Source: Stenogyne calaminthoides
Taxonomy: Eukaryota; Streptophyta; Magnoliopsida; Lamiales; Lamiaceae
NCBI GenBank assembly: GCA_037126765.1
Contig: JBBCBC010000031.1
Span: 5,961,638-6,025,637, forward strand
DNA length: 64,000 nt
Reading direction: 5' to 3'
The translations under genes were made by a program, and so were the position numbers. Under the pieces are notes generated by a model. That model made no database searches. It had not been told where the DNA came from and was given only the letters and a program-made list of their open reading frames with translations. Positions 46,958-59,146 of the stretch are shown one piece after another. Each line of letters starts with the position of its first letter. The stretch's first letter is position 1.

Positions 46958-47741
46958 TATGATTTTTGTTTTTTAAAGATTATCCTAAATCTGTTAAATG
47001 AGCTACGGCGTTAGGGGGACCGAATATTTCATAATGTAATTAGTGAGGACAACATTTTATAATCCACATGGCAAAATTTAACAAACATTAAAAAAATTAA
47101 TATGTTGATCATAAGTCATAAAATAATTACCTTCCAAAAAAAATAGTCATAAAATAATCATTAATTAACTAACGGTTCCTATAATTATCTTGAGGCTTCA
47201 TCTCACAAAACAGGTTAATTTCAGCAGTTCAGGTTTTGTGGTACTGCACATTTATTTAGATAATAACAACGCCCGTGGATCTCATAGCCATGCACTCACA
47301 TAGCATTTCAAAAATATTAAAAATATGTAAATTATTATAATAAAATATACAATTTATTTACGCTGTACATTTCAAAAATATAAAACTTGTTATAATAAAA
47401 TATATAATTTATTTACACTGAACCGTGTAGCTATTAATATGAAAAAGTAATTGCACGAATCGATATAAATAAATTATACTCCATCTTTTAATAAAATAAT
47501 AAATTGCATGTTTCTAGACCAAAACTGAATTCGAGTATCAACAAATTAGGTTTTCAATTACTATAGCAAACTTTAATCCAAGATATACCACAATTTAGGG
47601 GAGATGCTAAAATTCTCTCATTCAATTAAAATTATTTTAATTTGTCCAAGAGTTGAAATCAATTCGAAAAACACATTTCTCAAAAAAAAAAAAAATTGAA
47701 AAAGTACAGGAAAATCATACCATGGGAATTGGAATACATGA

Positions 47742-48000
47742 CTACTTGGTAATGATATAGATAGCATAGATAATTCCAGGGAGATAACCGAAAAGTGTCA
47801 GTAGTACACAAATCCAGAACTCAACCTGCATTTAAAAAAAAACACACACACATTTTATTACTTCTCAGAAAAAAAAACATTTTATTACAATACTCGAATT
47901 GAAGAGAGAAGAATCATACGTTGCAACCGAACTTGAGAAACACACCAAGAGGAGGCAACAGAATTGCCACAATAATATCAACAAAAGTCGCAGTCCCCAT
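47742..48000 (-). CDS. RCI2/PMP3 low-temperature and salt responsive membrane protein
   Basis: A very small hydrophobic plasma membrane protein that limits membrane hyperpolarisation and sodium entry under cold and salt stress (UPF0057/PMP3 family). Two exons: 48000-47920 (MGTATFVDIIVAILLPPLGV then FLKFGCN) and 47825-47742 (VEFWICVLLTLFGYLPGIIY then AIYIITK, TAG). The intron has donor GTATGA at 47919 and acceptor TGCAG at 47826, phase 0. Product 54 residues, the exact length of Arabidopsis RCI2A/B. Two membrane helices are evident, residues about 4-24 and 30-50, with the family signature PPLGV. The intron lies in the loop between helices, where the family usually has it. The upstream TATA box and ACGTGGC element fit stress and ABA control. 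Which RCI2 paralogue it is cannot be told, so no symbol is given. Confidence 0.95.
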
Positions 48001-48113
48001 TTTCTCTTTGATTTTACAAACAGGATAAAAATATTCTGTGTTTTAGATAAAACTGAAATATTATTGTATACAAAATAGATTTATTACAAGATTTTATAAG
48101 GAGGCGGTTGGGG

Positions 48114-48120
48114 ATTTATA
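48114..48120 (-). promoter_or_regulatory. TATA box of the RCI2-like gene
   Basis: The minus strand reads CTTCTATAAATCCCC, 114 bases before the start codon. A second TATAAAA lies nearer the gene (about 48099-48093). Confidence 0.55.
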
Positions 48121-48136
48121 GAAGATGTGGGTGTAA

Positions 48137-48143
48137 ACGTGGC
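48137..48143. promoter_or_regulatory. ABRE-like ACGTGGC core
   Basis: ACGTGGC on the plus strand (GCCACGT on the gene strand), 17 bases upstream of the TATA box. A second ACGTGGA occurs near 48167. ACGTGGC is the ABA-responsive element core bound by bZIP factors, and RCI2 genes are known to respond to ABA, cold and salt. Two copies close to the TATA box support a role, but short motifs occur by chance. Confidence 0.5.
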
Positions 48144-48171
48144 GAGTGCTGAGAGAATAAAGAAAACGTGG

Positions 48172-48531
48172 AGGGTGCTGATTGGTGGGAGGTAAGTAGT
48201 GGGGCCCACCGACATTTCTTGTTTTCCTACGTTTTCTTACAATTGCTTTGTCTAGTAGTGTAATGAGGTCGGCACGGATTTGTAGCAAATTATACTCCAT
48301 ATTTTGTGTTTTGGACGAGGGATTAAATTGGAATTTACATATTTATATTGCATGTACCAAAGTGTACAGCTCATAATGGTTCCTTTTTACATGTGGATGG
48401 ATGGGTACTCTCACTATAAGGAGTTGGCAAGATTTTATGTATAGATTACATTAAAGTTGTTTGTGTCATTGTCATTGTTAGCTAGCTTTGGTTATGTGAG
48501 CTTAAAAGTCCTTAGATGCTCATGCTAATTC

Positions 48532-48575
<44 letters not shown>

Positions 48576-49344
48576 TGAGAAAAAAGGCAAAACTCCCCAA
48601 TTCAAGGCCATTTTTTTCGATCAGACGGGTTGTAATCGAAGGATGTCTTAAGTAATGAATGACTTCATGGGAGAAATAAACAAATTCAAACCCCGCGACA
48701 AACATAGAATTCACTAATTCTATTATATTACCCCAAGTAGATGTAGTTTTCTCCAAAATTCCATGTTTTTTCTTGTTACAGTGATGAGCAGGTACACTAT
48801 TGAACACTTTTCAACAATACTTTAGCGTATTACATTATATGCATTAATGTCTTGTACTATACAACATGTTAAAACACTGTTGGGCACTGCCCTACTACAA
48901 CATCCAGCTGTGTAGCATAGCCATAGGCTAAATTCTAAATTTTGTCTAAACTTGTTAATTTTTTTATTTTTTTTTATATAGATTAGGAATATATATTTTA
49001 TATGGTTAAAATGCTAAAATTTTCTCATTTCATGTTTTACCCTCAAGAGAGATATGTGATAAAAGTTAAGCATTCATTAATGATATTGAAAGTAACCTTA
49101 TTAAATAAGGTCATTTTGATCCCTTGAAAAATAAGTCTATCATAACAAATGAAAATAGTGATTTAACTGTTTTACTAGCACGAAATTTTACTAGAAGATT
49201 CCGAATCGATACCAAGAAAAGAAGAACTTGCGAAAGTACCAAGCAATGGTGCCACCTAATTTGCGTTTGGTGCCAGATCCCACAAGAACAACAGAAACTC
49301 GTCAAAGCCATAATTTTTCAAAAAGAACTTGGGACTTTGTGAAC
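48172..49344. other. Intergenic DNA with (AT)n microsatellite
   Basis: A (AT)n tract lies at about 48534-48571. I see no gene. The open stretches near 48520-48807 and 49124-49342 show no family similarity. Confidence 0.4.
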
Positions 49345-49647
49345 CATGGCTGATTATAGTTTTAGATTTAATATCAAACTTCAACATCCATTCCCATAAA
49401 ATACATTTACACATCTATTTTTCACAAAAATTCAAATAAGATCACATGACTATTTTCCTCACTTTCGATATAATATAATAATACAACATCAATCACTATT
49501 CAACAAAGATTTAACATAAAGCGAAATTTCAATCTACTAAAATCTCAAAACAAACACATATTTTTTACTATTCATCATTTTTTAATCCATGGGATTTCTA
49601 AGTCATGACTCCCACCGCACATCTAAAACTTCAAAATAAACGTACTT
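49345..49647. mobile_element. Diverged Tourist/Harbinger-type MITE
   Basis: Same order of blocks as 17101-17454: ATTTTTCACAAAAATTCAAA, TTTACTATTCATCATTTTTT, AATCCATGGGATTTCTAAGT, CATGACTCCCACCGCACATC, ending AATAAACGTACTT before TTA. The left terminal repeat has decayed. Confidence 0.6.
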
Positions 49648-49650
49648 TTA

Positions 49651-49937
49651 GGCTCTATTTAGATGGATGAATTTGAAATCCATAAATTTCACATACAATT
49701 CATCACTCTCCAATTGATTTACAAATACTTAGACTTGGGAGTCTAATTTAAAATTGAGAGATTTCAAATTTTCATCAAACCTAGTCATTTGAAATCCTCT
49801 CATCTCTACCCCTTCCTTCCCTCCCCCCTTTCTCTGTCTTCTCTAAACTGTCAACTCTAAGTATTTGTAAATTAATTAGAGAGTATGATTTATGTGTTAA
49901 ATACATGAATTTTAAATCCATCCATCCAGATGGAACC
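49651..49937. mobile_element. Second Tourist/Harbinger-type MITE family
   Basis: TTA flanks at 49648-49650 and 49938-49940. The ends GGCTCTATTTAGATGGATGA and AATCCATCCATCCAGATGGA then ACC are inverted repeats. About 287 bp, noncoding. It adjoins the preceding Tourist directly and shares its TTA, so one inserted at the end of the other. Confidence 0.75.
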
Positions 49938-50094
49938 TTAGATTGTCTTTTATATATAAAAAAAAGAAGCTAGATCCATTTCACAGAATTTGGTCGTAAA
50001 TACACAGATTTATACTAATGGAATTAGGGATTTATACACAGATCTAAACTCTCAACTATGGAGTCTGTAAGATTTTTTTAGACTTTCAAAATTT

Positions 50095-51419
50095 GGGGGT
50101 ATTTAATTCGGATTTTCAAAAGTCTTTAAAAATCCTGAGGTATTCAATACGAATTTTAAAAAGTCTTAAAAAATCTTTAGATATTCAACGGTCTATAAAT
50201 TTTAATACTCTATGGATTTTCTTTGATTCTCTTCCAAAAATATAAATAGATTTCACTCTCCAAAATCTCTTATAACAACCAGAGATTTCTATGGATTCTC
50301 TCAGAGAACTCTGAAGACGAAAGGTCGGAAGAAAAAAACCTTCCTTGTATCTTTAAATTTTCTCATTATTTTATTTATTTTAATTTCTAATTAAATATAA
50401 TCTTATTTTGATCGTCTCTTCTTTGTATTTATTTCAAAAGAATTTTTTCGTTAGCGATGGTGTTTGATTCCTATTATTATTCAAATATTTTATTTTTTCA
50501 TTATTTGTATTTTTTAATTTTTAATATATTGAAATCTTATTTTAATTGATTCAAATTTTAAATTTTCTCATTATTTCTCATTTTTAATTTTTTAATTTTA
50601 AATTTAATATTATATTAACCACCTAAGTAATCCCGTCACTTTTCTTCTTTATTCTTTAATTTTTCTTCATTTTATTTTGAATTAAGTTTTAATTAAAAAT
50701 TTCAAATCTAACCATCAGTATTAACACTCCATTATTATGAATCAAATATATCTGCTTCAATTTGTTTTGGTATTAGAATTTCAATATTAAGATTCAAATA
50801 TAATATCCATAACCAATTTTATATATACTCAAATGAAATATTTAGATAGCGAAAGTCAATATATGGATTAATGAACTTTCTTCAAAATTCTTATGAAAAA
50901 ATATTGATTGTTCTAAAAATTAAATCATATTAAAAAAAAAAAATTAAAATTGAAGAGATGAACATCCGTTACAATAGAAGAAAATCAGATCATATTAGAT
51001 GAAATGATATTTAAATACGTTACAATAGAAGAGATAAACACAAACATTCCTTACAAATAGAAGATACATTAAACGTTATATGTCATTGACGACATATGAA
51101 TTAAACATTAAACGAAACTTGATAATATGTCATTGACGACTTCATTAGATACCACATCATCTTCATGAATTGTAGACACCACGCCATCTTCATGAATTAT
51201 AAATCTAAAAAAAAAGGTCATTTCCAGTGCCCGAGTCTATGAAAATCCATGTAAATCAATAAAAAAAGTGCATTCCAAAATCCTGTCAAGTCTATGAAAA
51301 TTCATGTAAATCAATAAAAAAAGTCAGTCAAACTCTGAATAGAGTCTATGGATTTTTTTAAATCCACATACTTTTTAAAGTCCAAAAAAATCCAATAGAA
51401 TCTCAATTGAATACACCCC
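50095..51419. mobile_element. Non-autonomous element with GGGGTATTCAATT ends
   Basis: The left end GGGGGTATTTAATTCGGATT is inverted relative to the right end AATCTCAATTGAATACACCCC. Inside, several AGTCTATGAAAATCCATGTA units repeat near 51230-51320. About 1.3 kb, no coding, no clean duplication. It looks Harbinger-like by its ends only. Confidence 0.5.
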
Positions 51420-52347
51420 TAAGTGTTTTGATTTCATGAAAAGAGACTTTCTATTTAGTGGAAACCCCTCAAAATGCCCTTTTTGAATAAGACATAAACA
51501 ATTTTGCCCTCTTTTGGTGAAAAAAACAATTTTGCCCTTTAGGGGTGTGTTATTACCTTTTACCCCTTACTTTCTATTTCTTGAATTTACAAAATAAAAA
51601 ATTACTAATCCTCCAAACCTATGCTAACCCATCTTCCTAACCTCAACTAACCCATTTTCCAAACCTGATTATCCAAACCTCAACTAACCCATCTTCCAAA
51701 GTTCGAAAATAAAAAAGAAATTGCAAAATTCATAAAATCCTTTCTTTGTTCTTCATCTGTATTTTCGCCGATTACATTCCTCTGTTGCCGCCGGTTATTT
51801 TCTTTCCTCTGTCACCGATAATTGCCTTTGTTACATTCCTCTGTCCCTTCATCCGCTATTTTCAGGGTTTGAGGGCGAGAATAAATTATTTCCGGCTTTA
51901 TTCCATACAACGCTATTTTCGAGTTTAATGTAAGTTTACATGTTTTCACTCAATCTTTTTGGGCATTTATATTGATTCATTTGGGCATTTATGTATTTGA
52001 AATAAATGGTGAACATTTAATGCTAGAACAGATTTGGGTATTTAATTGGGCATCAATTTTGTTGGGCAACATTCATTTTATTGGGTATTTAAGTTAGTTC
52101 GGCATTAATTTTGTTGAGCAGCATTCATTTTGTTGGGTATTTATGTGGGCATTAATTTTGTTGAGCATGAAATGCGAGAAAGGCCATAACAGATTAGTTT
52201 AGTTGAACATATTTAGTTGAACAAATTTGTGTATTTAATTGGGCATTTATGCGCCTAAAAGTACAAAATATGAAACTTATCACTAAATTTGTTGTATGTA
52301 AAGGTATCAGTGGATTTTACTCATTAAGTTTCAGATTATTTACATAT
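51420..52347. other. Spacer with exon-like segment and TTGGGCAT repeats
   Basis: 51735-51928 is C/T-rich and relatively GC-rich and ends TTTAATGTAAGTTT, which looks like a leader exon with a GTAAGT donor. 51950-52260 holds imperfect repeats of GGGCATTAATTTTGTTGAGC / GGGCATTTATGT / CATTCATTTTGTTGGGTATT. No protein frame is recognisable. It could be the 5' part of a gene or transposon cut by the copia element at 52348. Confidence 0.35.
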
Positions 52348-53809
52348 TTGTTGGGAAATTTATTAAGTTTTGATAAAAGTTCCAAAACAGATGTAATAGG
52401 ACCAGTCAGAAACTGTTAGCTGACTGATGTTTCATATTGAGAACTAGGTTTACCAGTTGTTAATTGATGTATAGAACAACTGATGTATGAATTAGATTAG
52501 ACTACACATTGAGGGGGAACCCAATGTGTATAGTTCTTAGTCTTGAAGATCAGTTATGAAGATGTACTATGAAGATTAGAAAGGAAGATCTGAAGATATC
52601 AAGACTGAAGACAGATAGAGCACATCAGATGAAGTCAATAAGTTGAGCTAAGACAACTTACAACCAAAGACTTCAAATGGGGCAGATCAGTTCATCTGAT
52701 CTGTTCAGTTCCAAGAAAGTGTTCTGGAAGTTCAGTATACTTTCAGAAAGGTCGATCAGACGATAAGCATAAAGCCTATCAAGACCAGATTCATGGTACT
52801 TGATAGCCAATGAGAAATCGACACGACAGTACGGAACTGATAGGACTCTGGGTTGGAGGCTCAATGTTCAACAGCTAGAAAGGACAAAGTTGCATGCTTT
52901 TGGCCATACCGCCTCTGAGATGAATCATATCAACCCTGCAAGACTACCTAAAATAAACTGATATTCGAATTGCTCTCCAACGGCTAATTCAAATTCGGGC
53001 CTATAAATAAGGGATCAAACCTTCTGAGTAAGGTTACGGAAATTATCTACAAGCAAAAGCTCTCAAGATTTCCGCATGAAGAACACAATCACAAGAGTTA
53101 TTCTTAAGTGTTCATCCCTTAGTTCTCAACATAATACTTATCCTCTAGCTCTTGGCTACTTAGAAGATAAGATAGTATTCCAGTTGGAACAAAAACAATT
53201 CTTACCCAACACTATTAGGTTAAGTTTGTTATAACAAGATTTCTATCTAGGGTTTCTAGATTAGATTTCTGGGATTGGTTGAGTGTGAACTCGTTAAATA
53301 TCTATTGGTTGTATTGTGTTGGACTAACACATTAAACTAAGTCCAGTTGGTTAAGTTGGTGCCCCTACTGATAGGGAAGAGTGGACATAGGACAAGTTGT
53401 CCGAACCACTATAATTCTGTGTGCCTTTAATCTGCTTTACACATACTTGCACACTACTCTTGTTATCTGCATGCATATTCTGTACCAGGATTAGACTAAC
53501 ATCAAGCTACTGATCTAATCAGATTAACACTCTAGTTATCTGATTCAAACCAGATTGGTCAGAATCTTAAGTTGAGTAAAACTGGTTTTCACACGGGTTA
53601 ACTAATCTTCCGCACCATCAGTTAAACTGATAGACGCCAAACTGATCTGCCTGTCAGATCAGTAAGTCGGATATCAGTCCAAACTGATCCACTTCGCACT
53701 CTGATCAGATAAATGTGCAAATCACATCTGATCCACGAAAAGTTTTTGAAGTCTATTCACACCTCCCCTCTAGACTTCAACCCTCACTGAAACCCGTTCG
53801 GGACCTACA
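52348..53809 (+). mobile_element. 5' LTR of copia element 1
   Basis: Starts TGTTGGGAAATTTATTAAGT and ends GTTCGGGACCTACA, directly before the primer-binding site. About 1.46 kb. It is rich in AGATCAG/CTGATCT words. Only this LTR is visible, so the left boundary rests on the TG dinucleotide and fit to copia LTR form. Confidence 0.6.
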
Positions 53810-53812
53810 AGT

Positions 53813-53824
53813 GGTATCAGAGCA
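53813..53824 (+). promoter_or_regulatory. Primer-binding site, initiator-Met tRNA type
   Basis: TGGTATCAGAGC, the standard plant copia primer-binding site, lies three bases after the LTR end. It fixes the element's orientation as plus. Confidence 0.85.
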
Positions 53825-53946
53825 GTGGTTCTTCCGACCACTGGCTTTGAATATCGTTGGTTTTTAAGGAAGAACCTTTGTGGTCACTTGAACTGATATT
53901 TGAAAACCGTTTTCAAAACTCATATTCTTTCAAAATCACCACAAGC

Positions 53947-56900
53947 ATGGACAACACTTCAGGTATACATCATAATCTACCCATGTTTTCTGTTGATGAG
54001 TATGCAGATTGGTCCATAGATATGAGAGATCATCTGGGAGTGATCAGTAATAGAATGGATGAGATTCTTGAGATAGGACCAATTATCATCTATCACTTTA
54101 ACCCAGCTGAAGCAGGACGAGATCCCACACAACCAGTTGGAGCAAGAATCAGAAAGAGTCCCTCACTGATGGACGCAGATGAGAGGAAACTGTTTAACCT
54201 GGATACTGTTGCCAGACATCTCATCATGAATACCATGGATGCTACTACAAGAGAGAAAGTGAAGTACCTGAAGACAGCTAAGGAAGTCTGGGATACGCTT
54301 GCTAAAATCTGCAGAGGAAATGAACAGATCAAGGACAGCAGACTACAAGCTGAGCTAGTTGTATTTGAGAAACTCAAGATGTTGTCAAATGTCAATTTGA
54401 TGGAAGGATCACACGAGGAGTCAACCGACTTCGTGATCTCGGACGAGTTATGTCAAACAAGGATAGCAACTACAAGATTCTCAGATCCCTGACTAAGAAA
54501 TGGGATACCAAGGTGACTGTGATTAAGGACTGTCAAGATATTGCTACAATGAAACCAAATGATCTAATCTTCAGTTTGAAAGCTCATGAGTTCGACCTGA
54601 TCGAGAGAGGACAAGGATCTGATGATGTCCCAGCTGAAACTACTCCCAATCCCAAATCTGTTGCATTTCAGGCAGCAAGTAATAGTTCACGAATTGTGAA
54701 ACCAGTTGGAAACATCATCAGTCAAGCTGAACAAATTGCCTTACTGACATGAAAGCTGGAAAGAACAAATTTTCAAATGGGCAAATACAGGAAGTTTTAT
54801 GATGACTATCGAAGGAATAGAGGAAGAGATCGTAGTTCATCTGACAGATCGCAAGAGAGGTATCGTTCATCTGACAATCGAGATAACAGAAGAGAAGAAA
54901 GACAGGACAATCATTCTGATGAAAGAAAGGATGATTGAAGAGATGACCGGAAAGAAAGCAGACGTGATGATCGATCAGATAGGAAAGGATCTGACTATCG
55001 ACAGAATGGGAAATCTCCTGACAGATACTACAGAAGAAATGATTCTCCAGGCAGAAGAAGCTCCAGAGATTCTAGGGTATGCTACAACTGCCAGAAACCA
55101 GGTCATTATAGTGCCAATTGTCCAGACCTGACCCCCAAGGAAAGAGAAGAGAAACGGAACAGAAGAGAACAGAGGTACAGAGACAGAAAAGTCATGATTG
55201 CAGACACAACTGGAATTGATGATTCTTATCTGCCATCAGATGATTCTGGATATTCATCTGTTGAAGATTTCTGTCTGATTACCACAACTGACGATGTCGA
55301 TGATTTGAACTTCTTATCTGATGACGAAATCTGTTTCATGGCCATAGAATCAGATCAAACCGAGGTACCTTTTAACCCTTCTGTGTCTCCTTCTTCCACA
55401 CCAAATGTGCTGAGCAAATCTGCAGGAGAGGTCAACTTGCAGGTCAACAATGACCAGTTGCTTGATGATCTTTCCAATGCAATAGATACTTATACACGAG
55501 TGGAAGTTGAAAACGATAACCTGAGATCTGAGAACATCAGGCTTGTTAAGGAAATTGAGGCAAGTAGAGCAGCTGAACTGAAATCAGCTGAAACTGTTCA
55601 GAAGGTGACCACAGAACTGGAGTTTCTGAAGGTCAGCTCTTCTGATCAGGGAAAGCAGGTTAAGGAACAGTTAACTCTCAACCTACAACAAGCCAGTGAA
55701 CTCAAATCTCTTCAGGGTAAGTTTGATGAACTCTTTCGGATGCATGAGAATCTAAAAGTTCTTGAGGACGGTCTACGTAAGAAAATAGAGGTTTTCACGA
55801 AATCTTCCAAAACTGTTCAAGATCTGAACAACTATTTTTGTACGCCGACTGACAAGAAGGGAATTGGGTATGAAATCCCTTCTGGATCCTCAAAAGTCCC
55901 GTCTGGTTCACGTCAGAAAAGTGTAATCAAATGAGTTTCTGACCAAGATACACGAAATACCAAATCTGTATCTGGTAAGGGAAAAGGACCAGCTGACAGG
56001 CAAGGCAAGTGTCAGATCAGAAAGGGAACAGAAATGGACCTCAACTGATAAGACATCAGCCTAGGTATCATCAGATGAACCCAGTTCTTCTGAAGAGACC
56101 TCAGCCAAATCAGCAGAGTAGGTATCAGGCTGGACCATCTCGAAAGGGACAGTCCCAGCTGATGTAGACCCAGTCCAAGCTGCCTAACAAGCAAACTAAG
56201 GGTAAACTGCTAAGACCAACTATGCAAGAAAGATATGAATCTTTTAATGGTAGCAGTCGTACCTACCCTTACAATCAGAAACCTAGGGCTGCTGCACCTG
56301 AGCCCCACTGGATTAAAAGAAGACAAATTTCAATAAAAAATTCCAAGTCTTCTGATTCGTCCAAGGCTCACACTAATAATCATACTGATCAGATTGCATA
56401 TGAAGAAACATATGATTATGTAGATGTTTATGGGAGACAAATCAAGCTTTCTGTTTTCAACAGAGGTGCTAGATATGTTTGGATCCTGAAAGGTACTTCT
56501 AACCCCCCAGGACCCGATTCTACTGGGGTACCTAAAGTTTGAATTGTTTGCAGAATCACTTGGGACTGGTAAATAAGGGTGGAGAACATGCAACTATCTG
56601 GTACATAGATAGTGGATGCTCAAGACACATGACTGGAAGCCAGTTTCTCCTTAACAACTATGTTGAAAGACCAGGCCCAAGAGTTCTCTTTGGTGACGAT
56701 AACTTTGGTCATACCAGAGGAGTCGGAACCTTAGTGAACGATGATGTACAGATCACAGGAGTTTCATATGTTGATGGATTAAAGCACAACCTGTTATCTG
56801 TTTCACAATTCTGCGACAATGGTTTTAGTGTTGAGTTATCGACAAAAAAATGCACAGTCAGAAATCGAGCTACTCAACAGATCATGCTGATTGGTTCAAG

Positions 56901-57194
56901 AAAAAGAACGATATACACAGTAGATTGGAACAGTTGTCCAAGAAATGCATGCCTGATTGTTAAGAGTTCGAAGAGCTCCAGCTGGCTCTGGCACAAGAGA
57001 ATGAGTCATCTGAACTTTAAGACTCTTAACAAGATAACAAGGATGTCCTTGGTAGAAGGTCTCCCGAATGAAGTATTCTCTAAGGATCAGACATGTGTCG
57101 CATGTCAGAAGGGAAAACAAGTAAAAGCTTCATTCAAAGGGATACCTTCTCCTCCACCCATCAGAGTATTACAACTGCTCCACATGGATCTATT
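53947..57194 (+). pseudogene. Copia element 1 gag-protease-integrase start, broken and truncated
   Basis: Gag starts MDNTSGIHHNLPMF at 53947, with a UBN2-type region (VKYLKTAKEVWDTLAKIC; KMLSNVNLMEG). The frame shifts near 54395 and continues to 55931. It is interrupted by TGA at 54750 and 54936, where the surrounding RE/RD-rich frame suggests CGA codons. A zinc knuckle CYNCQKPGHYSANC lies at about 55080. A long acidic and coiled-coil region follows (DDLSNAIDTYTRVEVENDNL onward). After another broken stretch (55932-56540) comes the protease DSGCSRHMTG (about 56610) and the pre-integrase LWHKRMSHLNF and CVACQKGKQ (to 57180). It ends abruptly at LLHMDLF where the LTR of element 2 begins. No RT or RNase H is left in this window. 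Confidence 0.85.
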
Positions 57195-59028
57195 TGTTGG
57201 GGAATAAGTTGCACATATCTATTCGGGATGAATATTTAAATACAAATTTAACTCTTATAATTATTACTAGCATGAATTAATCCTATATTAATTCAAATAA
57301 TAATCCAACAACAAATCATGCATATAATTAATTCACGTAAATCTAACGCATGCAAAATTCTACGAGTTTACGTGAATGTACCTATTGGGATGGCAATGGC
57401 TTGGTTGATTAGACTCACCAAAAGAACTTCCCAAGTATTCCCTTAATACTTCGACTATCCGGTGGTAGGACGCTTGGGAACAATTAACAAAAGGAAAATA
57501 AATTATGTTGCACCACCTTTGTGGATTTACTAATTTTTCCAGCACATGGAATTGTACTCGGGAATGAAAGAGTCATCCCCTATTTATAGAGCATAGGTGA
57601 TCGAAAATTTTGGGCAAAACTAATGTGGGAAAATCTTTTCTTGATCTCCAAGAAATCTTGAATATATCTCCTATATTATTTTTCCCATAATTATAATATT
57701 CCACAAAATCCCACCTACTCTTTGTTATGGAGTATATTTCAAAAATTATAGGCAAGATTCCAAGATTTGGATCTTCTTGAATTTATGAGATATTCTTGTA
57801 TTTCAAGAAATACATATCTTCCATAATATATTTTCAAAAAAATCAAAAAAATCTTTCTTTCCCTTAATTATCAAAAATTTCAAAATTTCTCTATTGATAA
57901 CCAAGTGGGAGATTTCTTGAATTTAATGAGATAATCTTGTATTCCAAGAATACATATCTTCATTCCATAACAAAATTCAAAGAAAATCTTTCTCCCCTTT
58001 TATCCATAAATTTCGAAATTCATGTGGAAAAATAAGCAACAATATTTATTTTATTTTAAACACCTTTTTCAGTTATTGGACTATATGTTGGGCTACTTAG
58101 GGGGCCTTTAGGAGAATTAAGATAGAACCTTCCAATGAATCTTGAATTATTAATATTGAGCCACAATATTATTCAAGCCCATAAATATTAATTAATCCCA
58201 CAACATAATTAATATTGCACTATCCATCTTAATCCATATTACAGTCAATATGACTCCCAGTTATTATTTCCCGTGTTTAAGATTATCTAGCCCATTAATT
58301 AATTCAAGCCACTGAAATAGCTTTCCGTTAATTAATATCTTTTGTCCTTGGTCAAGGAATGGTTCAACATTATTATCCATACCGGAAACTAGTTCCACTT
58401 GCAAGATTTGGTATGATAAATCTTATGAACCTCCCAAGGGGGCAAATCGAACAAGGGTACTTGCACACGATTCTCCGTATTAAATCTTAGCAATCACATG
58501 TGACCAATAATATTGCCCAAGATAAAAAGTATTGAATCTCATTGATTCTCTACCCATGATAAGTTAAAGCAATAGTTACCAACCACACGTGATCCTATTT
58601 AAGGAACGAAGATTAAGAAATAACGAACCACTGAGATCTAATTCTTCCTTGTTCAGTTCTGAAGAATTTGTCCTCCTGTAGGTCCTATTCAGTGCATCAG
58701 TCATGCACTAGTGTAATCTCTTGGTCAAGACAAGCCAATCCGAGCCTTACACATCAACCTTTCACGATGGGTTGTTCATTTCCATCTAGGTCGTGAATGG
58801 TGTACTTTTAGTTACAAGGGACTGTTAATTTAATCTTCTGTGATCTGGTATCACTAAATTAACTACAATGTAACACGTACTATTTATTGAACAGTTATGC
58901 AGTAAATATATGTAACATTCGATGATATTTAAAGCATCAGTGATAAACAATTTATTTCAGTAAATAAGTCCGAAATTCAGTTTTGATTATACAAAGTAAA
59001 AAGCATACTTTCCAGTATAATCCCAACA
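57195..59028 (-). mobile_element. 3' LTR of copia element 2
   Basis: Plus-strand ends TGTTGGGGAATAAG (57195) and ATAATCCCAACA (59028) give the inverted TGTTGGG/CCCAACA termini. Just beyond it, the minus strand reads GAGTATAAGTGGGAGAT, a polypurine tract, showing that this is the downstream LTR of a minus-strand element. About 1.83 kb. It contains a diverged internal tandem pair (57775-57905 and 57906-58030; AATACATATCTTC and AAAATCTTTCT). It is inserted into the integrase start of element 1, with CTATT (57190-57194) the expected target. Confidence 0.85.
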
Positions 59029-59045
59029 ATCTCCCACTTATACTC
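59029..59045 (-). promoter_or_regulatory. Polypurine tract of copia element 2
   Basis: GTATAAGTGGGAGAT on the minus strand, adjoining the LTR. A second TATAAGTGGGAGAA occurs at about 59131-59146, so the tract and about 100 bases are duplicated. Confidence 0.7.
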
Positions 59046-59146
59046 AAAGTCTGCTTTTAAGTATACTACAACATGTCTCGTGTAGTTCCTAATTCGTGAC
59101 ATCTAATGTCACCTAAATGAACCTAATAATTTCTCCCACTTATACT

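Noticed and set aside
48520..48807. Minus-strand frame ending in a Tyr-Ile repeat
   Set aside because: The repeat is translation of the (AT)n microsatellite. No family match.
53857..53946. Earlier start for copia 1 gag
   Set aside because: The upstream extension begins right after the primer-binding site and reads as leader. MDNTSG at 53947 is the natural gag start.
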